Source: Clostridia bacterium (GTDB taxonomy: Bacteria > Bacillota > Clostridia > Oscillospirales > CAG-272). Taken from it: 64,000 nt of DNA. Below the pieces are notes generated by a model. It was not told the DNA's origin. It saw nothing but the letters and a program-made list of their open reading frames with translations, and did no database searches. The stretch spans positions 18,861 to 82,860 of the forward strand of contig JAFTOI010000007.1 in NCBI GenBank assembly GCA_017463865.1, read 5' to 3'. Below are positions 8,673 to 17,065 of the stretch, one piece after another. The translations under genes were made by a program, and so were the position numbers. The stretch's first letter is position 1, and each line of letters opens with the position of its first letter.

Positions 8673-9578
8673 TTACCAAAGCTTCTCGGGGTAGACCCCG
8701 TCGGCGATCAGCGCCTGAATGCCGGCGACCACCAGCGGCTTATCCTCGGGGTAGGTCACGCCCTGCCAGGTCGCGTCGGTCGCGAGCACCTGCACGCGGC
8801 AGAGGCCGTCCTTCATCATCCCCTCCACCGCGGAGGGCAGATAGAACTCGCGCTTGAGCGGATCTCCCCCCTCAGCAGCGAGAAATGCATCAAAATAGCG
8901 CGTCATGTAGGCCATCGCCTTCGGCGTGAAGCCCCAGCAGTTCATCGACACCGTCGTGTCGACCGGCAGCGCAAACCAGTCGTCACCGTCCAGATAAGCC
9001 GCGCCGGTCTCGGTGCGCTTGATCTTGGTGCGCTCCACGATCTCGGTCAGTTGACCTGCCGCATTGGTCGTGCACTGTCCGCGCGAAACCGTGCCGTGCT
9101 CGGTCAGCGTGTTCTCGAGCGCGTAGCCCACCATACAGAAGGGCTCGACGCCGTCCTCCCCTGCCTTTGCCGTGCGCAGAAAACCGGCCAACTTCAGAAA
9201 GGCATCCCGACCGTAAAAATCATCGGCGTTGATGACCGCAAAGTTTTCTTCCACCAGCTCCGCCGCGCTCAGCACCGCATGACCGGTGCCCCAGGGGCGC
9301 TCGCGCCCGGCGGGAACCACGTGCGGCGCGGGAATGTTCTCAAGCTTCTGGAAGGCATAATCGACCTTGATCTTTCCCTCGATGCGCTTGCCCACCGTCT
9401 CGCGGAAGACATCGTAATTTTCCTCCTTGATGACGAACACCACCCGGTCAAACCCGGCCAGCAGCGCGTCATAGATCGAAAAGTCAAGGATAAACGCCCC
9501 CTGCTCGGTGATCGGGTCGATCTGCTTCAGACCGCCATAGCGCGAACCCATCCCGGCAGCCATAATCACGAGTGTCAT
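8673..9578 (-). CDS. Sugar-1-phosphate nucleotidyltransferase
   Basis: A 301-residue NTP-transferase with the nucleotide-binding MAAGMGSRYGGLKQ near the N-terminus and a metal-binding INADDFYG. It probably makes a UDP-sugar from the product of the NahK-like kinase encoded next to it. The family is related to GalU/RmlA-type enzymes; whether it uses GalNAc-1-P, GlcNAc-1-P or glucose-1-P cannot be read from the sequence. Clear GGAGGT site before the ATG at 9578 and a well-formed promoter at 9637-9665. It is the first gene of the operon. Confidence 0.85.
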   Translation of the reverse strand: MTLVIMAAGMGSRYGGLKQIDPITEQGAFILDFSIYDALLAGFDRVVFVIKEENYDVFRETVGKRIEGKIKVDYAFQKLENIPAPHVVPAGRERPWGTGHAVLSAAELVEENFAVINADDFYGRDAFLKLAGFLRTAKAGEDGVEPFCMVGYALENTLTEHGTVSRGQCTTNAAGQLTEIVERTKIKRTETGAAYLDGDDWFALPVDTTVSMNCWGFTPKAMAYMTRYFDAFLAAEGGDPLKREFYLPSAVEGMMKDGLCRVQVLATDATWQGVTYPEDKPLVVAGIQALIADGVYPEKLW

Positions 9579-9636
9579 AACAAACCTCCATCTATCGTTC
9601 TTCGGATTGCAGTATGCAGCAATATCTAATCAATTA

Positions 9637-9665
9637 AGTATATCACAAATCCCCGAAAAATGCAA
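9637..9665 (-). promoter_or_regulatory. Promoter of the nucleotidyltransferase-nahK operon
   Basis: On the minus strand: TTGCAT, 17 bases, TATACT, with TGTGA directly before the -10 (extended -10). It lies about 60 bases upstream of the ATG at 9578. Confidence 0.7.
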
Positions 9666-9773
9666 GTCCTGCGCAGATTTCGATACAAAAATCCGAGTAC
9701 TGCACAGTTAGACGTAAAAAACGGAAATTTGTTCCACAGATTTCGATGAAATCTATACTGATTTTAGTTGGAC

Positions 9774-9937
9774 AGGGTGTCCCGCGTGTCCACGCGGGAC
9801 ACCTCATCCGTCGCTGCACGACAGCCTTCCAGCTGAGCGAAGCTCAGCTGGAAGGCTTATCAAGGTTCGCTGTACGTTGCAGCCTTCCCCTTGAGGGGAA
9901 GGTGTCAGCCCGTAGGGCTGACGGATGAGGTGTCCCA
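9774..9937. repeat. Dispersed dyad repeat A, copy 1
   Basis: Two half-elements in inverted orientation. The left carries ACACCTCATCCGTC and a variable stem. The right carries CCTTCCCCTTGAGGGGAAGG, a variable stem and GACGGATGAGGTGT. Further copies are at 22523-22653 and 25920-26079. No coding sequence was seen between 9579 and 10220 apart from this element, the promoter, repeat C and a terminator. Confidence 0.85.
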
Positions 9938-10000
9938 TTGCTTTGGTAACAATTTACCTATAAACCTATCGTTTTTTTCCACAACGCAAAAATTGATCCC

Positions 10001-10114
10001 GTAGGGGCGGCCCTATGTGGCCGCCCGCAGCGAAACGACGACAGACCGTTTCATTTGGTAAAATGTGTTTAGAACGGGCGGCCACCGGCGCAAGCATGCG
10101 CCAGCCGCCCCGAC
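10001..10114. repeat. GC-rich palindromic element (repeat C)
   Basis: Two inverted GGGGCGGCC / GGCCGCCC units flank a lower-GC spacer of about 45 bases, ending in GCCGCCCCGAC. It resembles dispersed intergenic palindromes of gut Clostridia; only one copy is recognised in this window. Confidence 0.6.
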
Positions 10115-10173
10115 AGTGTTGTTTTATGATTGTGCAAAATATCAACAGATTTTATTGAAAAATCCCCTCAGCC

Positions 10174-10204
10174 AAACGGCGCCGCCCGCTGGGCGGCGCC
10201 GTTT
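10174..10204 (-). terminator. Hairpin terminator after 10221-10952
   Basis: A 14-bp perfect stem (AAACGGCGCCGCCC and its complement) with a 3-base loop, starting 17 bases past the stop codon. The following T-run is short. Confidence 0.65.
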
Positions 10205-10220
10205 GCGCGCATGCGTCCTT

Positions 10221-10952
10221 TCACTCCGCGTCAAAATTCATCACAGCGCGGAAAGTATCAAGCCCGTTGAGATATGTCCGCTCCGCCTTATCCTGATTGA
10301 GCAGCGTCCCGAGCGACCCCTGGCGGCGATAACAGATCAGCGTGTCCTCGGGCAGCGCGGCCAGCGCGGTGAAATACTGCCCGAAGGCCGTGTCCTTGAG
10401 ATAGATCGCGCAGTCGTCATACGCCCCCTCCGGCGCTGTCCCCAGCGCTTCGGCCAGCGGCAGGAAAATGCCGGTGCCCTTCATCTCTTCGTAAAGCCAG
10501 TCGGCCGCCAGCACGATCGTGTACTCGCCCGACATCAGCAGTTGGCTGAACTTCTGCTTCTCCTGCGCGAAAAAGCTGCTGTTGACGACCAGGTTCTCCC
10601 CCTCCGCCAGCGCCGCTTCCTCCTGCGCCCGGATCTGCGCCTCAGAATAGACCAGCAGATTCGTCACCGCGACCTCCTTGCGGCCGTCGCCGTTGTAATC
10701 CTCGGGCATCAGCGCCGAGAAGGCCGCCGCGACCTCGCTCGGCCCCTGCTGCCCGAAGCTGTGCGAACCGGCATAGACCACGTTCACGTCGGGCGTCTCC
10801 TTGGCGCACATCTGCACCGTGCAGACCAGCACCACGATCAGCGCAAACGCGCCGATGAGCACCGGCCACTTGTAATAATACCAATAATTGTCAATCCAGC
10901 GGGTGAACCGGTTCTCGATCCGGATCTCGCCGCCCTGCATTTTGTCAGCCAT
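10221..10952 (-). CDS. Uncharacterised single-pass membrane protein
   Basis: A 243-residue protein of unrecognised family. The N-terminus is cytoplasmic and charged, residues about 30-50 form one membrane helix, and the rest is probably extracytoplasmic. An EF-hand-like calcium loop, DYNGDGRKEV, lies near residue 84. The remainder alternates short hydrophobic strands and helices (for example VVNSSFF and YTIVLAADWLYEEM), reminiscent of a binding-protein fold, but no family can be named. GGAGGT precedes the ATG at 10952. It stands alone between greA and the hexosamine operon, with its own terminator. Confidence 0.7.
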   Translation of the reverse strand: MADKMQGGEIRIENRFTRWIDNYWYYYKWPVLIGAFALIVVLVCTVQMCAKETPDVNVVYAGSHSFGQQGPSEVAAAFSALMPEDYNGDGRKEVAVTNLLVYSEAQIRAQEEAALAEGENLVVNSSFFAQEKQKFSQLLMSGEYTIVLAADWLYEEMKGTGIFLPLAEALGTAPEGAYDDCAIYLKDTAFGQYFTALAALPEDTLICYRRQGSLGTLLNQDKAERTYLNGLDTFRAVMNFDAE

Positions 10953-11050
10953 CAGTAAACCTCCCTCCGGACGATCGCCGGAATCCCTTTTGCAACGGCT
11001 TCAAGCCATGAATTTACAATTTATTCACACATTTTCGGCGTCATTCTGCC

Positions 11051-11088
11051 GAAAAAGCAGCGGAGCGCATCCTGCGACGCGCTCCGCT
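11051..11088 (-). terminator. Rho-independent terminator of greA
   Basis: A 10-bp stem AGCGGAGCGC/GCGCTCCGCT followed on the minus strand by GCTTTTTC, a few bases after the greA stop. It ends the ftsE-ftsX-M23-S41-greA gene series. Confidence 0.8.
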
Positions 11089-11092
11089 TGCA

Positions 11093-11584
11093 TTAGTTGG
11101 TCTTCGTGCGAGAGACCTCCAGGACGCGCAGACGCAGCTGGCCGCCGGGGGCATCGGCGATGACCTCGTCGCCCGCCTTTGCGCCAATGAGCGCCTGGCC
11201 GACCGGCGACTGGTCAGAGATCTTGCCCAGCAGGGGGTTAGCCTCGTTCGAGCCGACGATCGAATACTCGATCTCCTCGTCATACTCGACGTCGAACACC
11301 TTGACGGTCGAGCCGACATTGACGCTGTCGTGCTTGATGGCCGACTCGTCGACCACCTCAGCGTTGGCGATCAGATCCTCCAGCTCGAGGATCCGGGCCT
11401 CGACCTGGGCCTGCTCGTTGCGGGCGGCGTCGTACTCGGCGTTCTCGGAAAGGTCACCGAACGAACGGGCCACCGCAATGGCCTCCTTGACCTCCGCACG
11501 GCGGGTATTTTTCAGGTAATCGAGCTCCTCTACCAGCGCACGATAGCCTGTTTCGGTGTAAAGCTGCTTTGCCTTGGTTGCCAT
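11093..11584 (-). CDS. greA: Transcription elongation factor GreA
   Basis: 163 residues, the usual GreA size. An N-terminal coiled coil (YRALVEELDYLKNTRRAEV, then ARSFGDLSENAEYDAARNEQ, carrying the tip acidic residues) is followed by the globular C-terminal domain with SIVGSNEANPLLGKIS and GQALIGAKAGDEV. It stimulates transcript cleavage by backtracked RNA polymerase. It follows the S41 protease by 51 bases and has its own terminator. Confidence 0.95.
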   Translation of the reverse strand: MATKAKQLYTETGYRALVEELDYLKNTRRAEVKEAIAVARSFGDLSENAEYDAARNEQAQVEARILELEDLIANAEVVDESAIKHDSVNVGSTVKVFDVEYDEEIEYSIVGSNEANPLLGKISDQSPVGQALIGAKAGDEVIADAPGGQLRLRVLEVSRTKTN

Positions 11585-11635
11585 GATTTCTTTAACTCCT
11601 TCAATTCTTCAGTGGTAATATATGGTCAGTCAGAT

Positions 11636-12886
11636 TTATTTCGCGTTGTCATTAAGCCACTTGATCGCCGCCTGCAGCTGGGTATCCTCTGCGTCGGTGA
11701 TCTTGTAGATGTTCTTGCCAGCTACGGCCTCATCCATGTCGACGTCGAGATCGGGCACGATGCCGATGCCCTCATAGCTCTCCGAGAAGGGCGGGAAGTA
11801 CATCCGCGTCGTCAGCTTCAGCGCTGAGCCGTCGCCGAGACGGATGATCGACTGCATGCTGCCCTTACCGTAGGTGGTCTTACCGACGAAAACGGCCTTG
11901 TCGTAGTCCTGCAGTGCCGAGGTAAAGAGCTCAGCCGCCGACGCCGTGCTTTCGTTGGCCAGCACTGCCATCGGCATGACCAGCTCAGCTGCATCGGAGG
12001 AGATCGTCTCCTCGTTGCCCTCCTTGTCGACGGTACGGATGATTGGCCCCTCGGGCAGGAGGTAGTCGAGGATATTGGTGATCGACGTCAGGTCGCCGCC
12101 GGGATTGTAGCGCACGTCGAAGACGAGGCGTGTTGCCCCTGCCCCGCGCAGCTCCTCGACCGCCGCCTTGAACTGGTCGGGCGTGCCGAGGTCGAAGCCG
12201 GTGATCTTGATGATGCCCACCGTTCGGTCGGTCTCGCAGAGATGCGAGAGGACGCTGACCTCGGTGACATAGCCGCGCACGATCGAGAACTCGACCGTTT
12301 CGCTGTAATTGTCGCCGCGGAAGACAGTGAAGACGGCCGTCGTGCCGGCCTTGCCCTGCATCTTGGAGACGGCCATGGTGTAGCCGAGCTCGGCCACGCT
12401 CTCCTTCTCCTCGCCGACGTAGGCGATGAGGTCGCCCGGCTCGACGCCGGCCTCAAGGGCGGGCGAATCGGGCATGACGTTGATGACCTCTATCAGGCCA
12501 TAGTCAGTGTTGTAGATGACACTGACGCCGATGCCCTGCATCTCCGCGTTGGTGTCGGCGGTGAGGGTCTCGTACTCCTCGGCGTTGAAGTAGTCGCCGT
12601 AGCGGTCGCCGGTGCCGGCGACGTAGCCGCGGAGGATATACTCGTTGAGCTGCTCATCATCGAGCTCGTTGTAGTAGTAGGTGCGATAGATCTGGTCGAT
12701 GGCGGCCAGCTTTTCGTTGCCCCCGGCGATATCACTTGTCTCGCCGTTCTGGCTGAGGTAGCTCCCCCGCAGGTCGGCCGTGTAGATCTCGCTGAGGATG
12801 GTGTAGGTGGTCATGAAGGTGACGAGCACCGCCAGGATGAGACAGGTGACGAACACCGTGACCGAAATGCGTTTGGACTGTTTCAA
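11636..12886 (-). CDS. S41 family C-terminal processing peptidase
   Basis: A 416-residue exported protease. Residues about 10-30 form a signal anchor, a PDZ domain follows near 110-190 (GIGVSVIYN, ALEAGVEPGDLIAYV), and the S41 domain carries the Ser of STASAAELFTSAL and the Lys of VGKTTYGKGSMQ, giving an intact Ser-Lys dyad. The start is the TTG at 12886, with AAGGA 8 bases upstream. It lies 24 bases after the M23 hydrolase and downstream of ftsEX, an arrangement seen in many Bacillota, where the protease probably trims envelope or division proteins. Confidence 0.9.
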   Translation of the reverse strand: MKQSKRISVTVFVTCLILAVLVTFMTTYTILSEIYTADLRGSYLSQNGETSDIAGGNEKLAAIDQIYRTYYYNELDDEQLNEYILRGYVAGTGDRYGDYFNAEEYETLTADTNAEMQGIGVSVIYNTDYGLIEVINVMPDSPALEAGVEPGDLIAYVGEEKESVAELGYTMAVSKMQGKAGTTAVFTVFRGDNYSETVEFSIVRGYVTEVSVLSHLCETDRTVGIIKITGFDLGTPDQFKAAVEELRGAGATRLVFDVRYNPGGDLTSITNILDYLLPEGPIIRTVDKEGNEETISSDAAELVMPMAVLANESTASAAELFTSALQDYDKAVFVGKTTYGKGSMQSIIRLGDGSALKLTTRMYFPPFSESYEGIGIVPDLDVDMDEAVAGKNIYKITDAEDTQLQAAIKWLNDNAK

Positions 12887-12910
12887 TGCAAAATTCCTTT
12901 CCGCGCCGGC

Positions 12911-14122
12911 TTATTTGGGCTGGGTCACATAATCCAGCGGGTTCTTACACTCGCCGTTGATGCGCACCTCGAAGTGGAGGTGGTTGCCCGACGAGTTGCC
13001 GGTCGTACCGACCTTGGCAATGATGTCGCCCTGCTTGACCGTCTGGCCCACCTTGACGTTGAGCTGGTTGGCATGGGCGTAGAGCGTCGATTTTCCGCCG
13101 CCGTGATCGATAATGACATAGTTGCCGTAGCTCCAGTGGTACTCGGCCTTGATGACGGTGCCGCCGTTGGAGGCGTAGATATTCGACCAGGCGCTTGCCG
13201 GGATGTCGATGCCGCGGTGGTAGTCGTTGACGCCCCAGAGCACGCGCCAGCCGAAGTAGGATGAGATGCGCTTCCAGCTGACATCGACCGGCCAGCGGAA
13301 CTCGCCGCCGACATAGGCCGCGTTGGCTTTGGCCTGCAGCTCACGGATGTAGGCCTCCATCTCCTTGTTGACCTTGTCCTCCTCGGCCGTCAGCTTCTGC
13401 TGGGCGGCGCTGTCCACGGCGATGCTGGTGGTGAGGGTATTCAGATAGGCCTGGTTGTCGGTCAGCTGTTGATTGAGCGACGCCTCGGTCTCCTCTAACT
13501 TGACCTTGGCCTCCTCGTTTTTGACCTGCATGGCCTCGAGGTATTCCTCCTCGGCTTCAAGCTCGACGGTCGCGTTCTGGTACTTCTCCATCAGCTTGAC
13601 GTTGTAGTCCATCATATAGCCGACGCGCTCGACGCGGGTGAGAAAATCGTAGAGGCTGTCGGCACCGAGCAACATCTCGAGGTAGCCGGTCTCCCCCTCT
13701 TCATAGGTTATGCGCAGACGCTCCAAAAAATTCCCGCGCTGCTCGTCGACATCGGCTTTTTTATCGATAATTTCCAGATTTTTTTTGCCGATCTTGTCTT
13801 CAGTCTCGGCAATGAGATCCTCCAGCGCCTCAATCTCCTCCATCGTCAGATTCAGCTGCGAATCGAGATAGCCCTTCAGCTCGAGCGCGTCGGCCTGATT
13901 CTGGCGTGCGGTGTAGATCTTGTTGTTCAGAGCGGTTTTTTCCTTCTGCAGCTGGGCAAGCTGCTCCTCGTACATCTTCACCTTGGCGTCGGTGACGGTG
14001 GAGGCGGCTTCAGTCGGCCGGATGACCGACGGGATCAGAAGCAGCGAGCTGAAAACCAGTGCGCAGGCGGCAAGGATGGCGACGTGCGCGAAGCGGTGAC
14101 GGCGGGTGGTTTTTTCTTCCAT
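12911..14122 (-). CDS. M23 peptidoglycan endopeptidase, FtsEX partner (EnvC/PcsB-like)
   Basis: A 403-residue exported protein. One N-terminal membrane segment (about 12-35) is followed by two coiled coils (about 40-125 and 160-265) and a C-terminal LytM domain. The M23 zinc ligands look intact: His and Asp in YHRGIDI and the HLH of GNHLHFEV, so unlike EnvC it should be catalytically competent. Coiled-coil LytM proteins encoded next to ftsEX are switched on by the ABC complex during division (established for EnvC and PcsB). AAGGAG precedes the ATG. Confidence 0.9.
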   Translation of the reverse strand: MEEKTTRRHRFAHVAILAACALVFSSLLLIPSVIRPTEAASTVTDAKVKMYEEQLAQLQKEKTALNNKIYTARQNQADALELKGYLDSQLNLTMEEIEALEDLIAETEDKIGKKNLEIIDKKADVDEQRGNFLERLRITYEEGETGYLEMLLGADSLYDFLTRVERVGYMMDYNVKLMEKYQNATVELEAEEEYLEAMQVKNEEAKVKLEETEASLNQQLTDNQAYLNTLTTSIAVDSAAQQKLTAEEDKVNKEMEAYIRELQAKANAAYVGGEFRWPVDVSWKRISSYFGWRVLWGVNDYHRGIDIPASAWSNIYASNGGTVIKAEYHWSYGNYVIIDHGGGKSTLYAHANQLNVKVGQTVKQGDIIAKVGTTGNSSGNHLHFEVRINGECKNPLDYVTQPK

Positions 14123-14148
14123 ATGTATGCTCCTTTCGCGTGAGGCAA

Positions 14149-15039
14149 TCAGGCGTTGAGATTGCGGCGAAGCGAAATCGACGAGCCGACCGCGCCGGTG
14201 ACGGTACCGATCAAAAGGAAGCCGAGCAGGACGTAGGCGGACAGATCCGAGAAAGGATAGACCTCCAGCATGCGGATCTTGGTCTGCACAACCTGTTCAA
14301 TATACGTGTAGATATACCATTCAGCGAAATACGCGATCGCTCCCGACAGCAGGCCGATGATGACGCCCTCGAGAATGAACGGTGTAATGATGAAGGTCCG
14401 GGTCGCGCCGATGTAGCGCATGACGTTGATCTCATTGCGCCGCGCGTGGACCGCGATCTTGATGGTGTTGATGATGACAAAGAGGCTGACGACGAAGAGC
14501 AGGACAAGGAACCAGATGAAGACCAGCGAGACGCCCGACTTGAAGCTGTCGATCTGCGCCGCGAGGTCAAGGCGGAAGATGATCTTGGAGATGCCCTCGA
14601 TCTCGCCCAACTGATACTCGAGCGTAGTGGCCTTGGCGATGTCCTCGTAGGTGATGTAGAACATGTCGGGCAGCGGGTTTTCCTCGCCCTCAGCGATGAC
14701 GAAAAGGTCACTGTAGTCAGCGTAGTCGGCCTTCATCTCCTCGAGGCCCTGCTCTTTTGAGACGTAGGTAATGCTGTCGACGTTGTCCATGGTGCGCAGG
14801 GTGTCGTAGATCTCCTCGACCTGTGCGTCGTCGAGCGTCGGCTCGAGGTAGATGGCGATCTCGTTCATGAGGCCAAGCTGGTCGAGGTTGAGGTTGATAT
14901 CGGCCACAAGCAGGGCGAAGCTGCCCAGCACGATCAGGCAGGAGGCGAGGATCAGGATCGACGCGACGGTCATAACGCTGTTGCGCCACAGGCTCTTGAG
15001 GGCCTGTCCGACGAAATAGAAGGGGTTATAGCGGCTCAT
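14149..15039 (-). CDS. ftsX: Cell division protein FtsX
   Basis: A 296-residue protein with the FtsX layout: one N-terminal transmembrane helix (about 20-42), an extracellular domain of about 120 residues, then three helices in a FtsX/MacB-like C-terminal block (INTIKIAVHARRNEINVMRY is the conserved coupling region). It transmits ATP hydrolysis by FtsE to an extracellular hydrolase. The ATG overlaps the ftsE stop (ATGA), and the M23 partner follows 26 bases downstream. Confidence 0.95.
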   Translation of the reverse strand: MSRYNPFYFVGQALKSLWRNSVMTVASILILASCLIVLGSFALLVADINLNLDQLGLMNEIAIYLEPTLDDAQVEEIYDTLRTMDNVDSITYVSKEQGLEEMKADYADYSDLFVIAEGEENPLPDMFYITYEDIAKATTLEYQLGEIEGISKIIFRLDLAAQIDSFKSGVSLVFIWFLVLLFVVSLFVIINTIKIAVHARRNEINVMRYIGATRTFIITPFILEGVIIGLLSGAIAYFAEWYIYTYIEQVVQTKIRMLEVYPFSDLSAYVLLGFLLIGTVTGAVGSSISLRRNLNA

Positions 15040-15713
15040 TCGAACATCCCTCCCACCTTGTCCTCGACGACGCGGCCATGCTCGATGGTCACGACGCGCT
15101 GCTGGTAGTAATCGACGAGGCTCTTCTCATGCGTGACGACGATGACGGTCTTGCCGAGGCGGTTGATTTTGAGCAGGAGGTTCATGATCTCGATGCTCAT
15201 CTCGGGGTCGATATTGCCGGTCGGCTCGTCGGCGATGATGATCTTGGGGTTGTTGGCCAGCGCGCGGGCCAGCGCGACGCGCTGCTGCTCGCCGCCCGAG
15301 AGCTCGTTCGGGTAGCATTTGAGCTTGTCGCCCAAGCCCACCGTGTTGAGGATGGCGGGCACACGCTTGCGGATCTTGCTCGTCGGCGTGCCGACGACGT
15401 GCATGGCGAAGGCGACGTTTTCGTAGACGGTTTTATTCGGGAAAAGGCGGAAGTCCTGGAAGACCACGCCGAGCTGTCGACGGTAGTGCGCGACCTTATA
15501 GTTGGGCAGCTTGGTCAGATCAAACTCGTTGACCATCAGCTTGCCCGATGTCGGTTTTTCTTCGCGCAGCAGCAGACGCATCAGCGTTGTTTTGCCCGCG
15601 CCCGAGTGGCCGACGACGAAGACAAATTCGCCGTCCTCGATGCGCAGGGTGACGCCGCCGAGGGCTACCGTTTTATTGGGGTAGATCTTTTTGACGTTTT
15701 GCAGTTCAATCAT
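15036..15713 (-). CDS. ftsE: Cell division ATP-binding protein FtsE
   Basis: A 225-residue ATPase with Walker A GHSGAGKTT, the FtsE-typical VFQDFRLFPNKTVYENVAF, signature LSGGEQQRVALARAL, Walker B IIIADEPTGNIDP and switch VVVTHEK. First gene of the division set. The ribosome binding site before the ATG at 15713 is weak. An imperfect 20-bp dyad sits upstream at 15751-15826. Confidence 0.96.
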   Translation of the reverse strand: MIELQNVKKIYPNKTVALGGVTLRIEDGEFVFVVGHSGAGKTTLMRLLLREEKPTSGKLMVNEFDLTKLPNYKVAHYRRQLGVVFQDFRLFPNKTVYENVAFAMHVVGTPTSKIRKRVPAILNTVGLGDKLKCYPNELSGGEQQRVALARALANNPKIIIADEPTGNIDPEMSIEIMNLLLKINRLGKTVIVVTHEKSLVDYYQQRVVTIEHGRVVEDKVGGMFE

Positions 15714-15750
15714 CGAAATAAGTCCTTATGTGTTGATGAGCGTGACAAAA

Positions 15751-15826
15751 ATTTGTGAGGCCCGCATGTGCTCTCCGACTGCGGTTGCTCCGACATCCGA
15801 AACGCACACATGCGTTCCTCACAAAT
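15751..15826. repeat. Long imperfect hairpin upstream of ftsE
   Basis: The arms 15751-15770 and 15807-15826 are complementary except for two positions, with a 36-base loop. It lies between the ftsE start and the end of the regulator gene at 15862. It could be an RNA leader, a terminator for the upstream gene, or a repeat relic. Confidence 0.55.
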
Positions 15827-15861
15827 GATACGATCACATTGCTTGGGGCTATTGAGTTAGA

Positions 15862-16947
15862 TCAGAACTTGACGGGCTTGGAGTTGAGGTACTTCTTGAC
15901 CATCAGTGCCACCTTGAAGGTGATGGCATGCTCGAATTCGCGCAGATCGAGGCCGGTCAGCTTGCGGATCTTCTCCAAGCGGTACACCAGCGTGTTGCGG
16001 TGGACGAAGAGCTTGCGCGAGGTCTCGGAGACATTGAGGTTGTTCTCGAAGAAAGCCTGGATGGTCATCAGGGTCTCGCGGTCGAGCGACTCAAGGGAGC
16101 CCTTCTTGAAGACCTCCTGTAAGAACATCTCGCAGAGGGTGGTGGGCAGCTGATAGATGAGGCGGCCGATGCCGAGGTTCTCGTAGCTGATGATGTTCTT
16201 CTCGGTCTCGAAGACCTTGCCGACCTCGATGGCGACCTGCGCTTCCTTATAGGCGCGGGCGAGATCCTTGATATTGTCGACCATGGTGGAGATACCGATG
16301 GCGACCTTGGTATAGAACTCGGTGCTCAGCGTGTCGGCGATGTTGGTGGCGATCTTCTCGATCTCCTTCATCTCGGTGTTGGGCTTGACGTCCTTGACCA
16401 GCACGATGTCGTGCTCGCCGACGCTGATGACATAATCCTTGCTCTTGTCGGGGAACATGTTCTGCAGCATCTCGAAGGGCATCATGTCGGTCTTGCCGTA
16501 GAACTTGACCAAGAACACAATGCGCGTCTCCTCGGTGTTGAAGTGCAGCTCCTTGGACTTGATGTAGATATCGCTGGGAAGGATATTGTCGAGAATGATA
16601 TTCTTGATGAACGAGCCCTTGTCATACTTTTCGTCGTAGAGGCTCTTGATATTGCCGAGCGCAATGGCCAGCAGCTTTGAGGTTTTTTCAGCGGACTTGT
16701 CCTCACCCTCGACGAAGACGATATACTCAGCCTTGGTGCACATGCCGATCGGGCGGTAGGTATAGCCCTCGATGGCGATTGCCTCGGAGGTATAGGCAAG
16801 CTCGTCCCGGATGCCCTGCTTGACCTCGCCGATCTTGACCAGCTCACTGCAGGAAATGATAACGCCGTTCTCATCGATGACGCCGATCACGCGATCGACC
16901 GCATCCTTCATCTGGTGAATGACACCCTGAAACAATCTGTTCGACAT
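15862..16947 (-). CDS. CdaR/PucR-family transcriptional regulator
   Basis: A 361-residue regulator. The N-terminal half resembles a sugar-diacid recognition domain (FQGVIHQMKDAVDRVIGVID), the centre a GGDEF-like CdaR domain (VAIGISTMVDNIKDLARAYK), and the C-terminus carries the PucR/CdaR helix-turn-helix with NLNVSETSRKLFVHRNTLVY. The ATG at 16947 has GAGG 7 bases upstream. It has its own promoter and a dyad at the probable start of transcription, suggesting autoregulation. Relatives respond to sugar diacids, purines or nutrient state; the ligand here is unknown. Confidence 0.82.
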   Translation of the reverse strand: MSNRLFQGVIHQMKDAVDRVIGVIDENGVIISCSELVKIGEVKQGIRDELAYTSEAIAIEGYTYRPIGMCTKAEYIVFVEGEDKSAEKTSKLLAIALGNIKSLYDEKYDKGSFIKNIILDNILPSDIYIKSKELHFNTEETRIVFLVKFYGKTDMMPFEMLQNMFPDKSKDYVISVGEHDIVLVKDVKPNTEMKEIEKIATNIADTLSTEFYTKVAIGISTMVDNIKDLARAYKEAQVAIEVGKVFETEKNIISYENLGIGRLIYQLPTTLCEMFLQEVFKKGSLESLDRETLMTIQAFFENNLNVSETSRKLFVHRNTLVYRLEKIRKLTGLDLREFEHAITFKVALMVKKYLNSKPVKF

Positions 16948-16993
16948 ATGGTTCCCTCTCAAATCATAAAGTTGGGTATACGATAGAGCCTTT

Positions 16994-17006
16994 GGTGATT
17001 CTCACC
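16994..17006. promoter_or_regulatory. Operator-like dyad at the regulator's transcription start
   Basis: GGTGA-TTC-TCACC, a perfect 5-bp dyad with a 3-base centre, starting 4 bases downstream of the -10 element at 17010-17015. Such placement would block initiation if bound. Confidence 0.45.
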
Positions 17007-17009
17007 TAT

Positions 17010-17038
17010 ATTCTACACGATTTTTTGTGATTTTTCAA
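17010..17038 (-). promoter_or_regulatory. Promoter of the CdaR/PucR-type regulator
   Basis: TTGAAA, 17 bases, TAGAAT on the minus strand, about 65 bases upstream of the ATG at 16947. Confidence 0.7.
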
Positions 17039-17065
17039 TAGGCTTTTGCGAATTTTTATCAAAAA

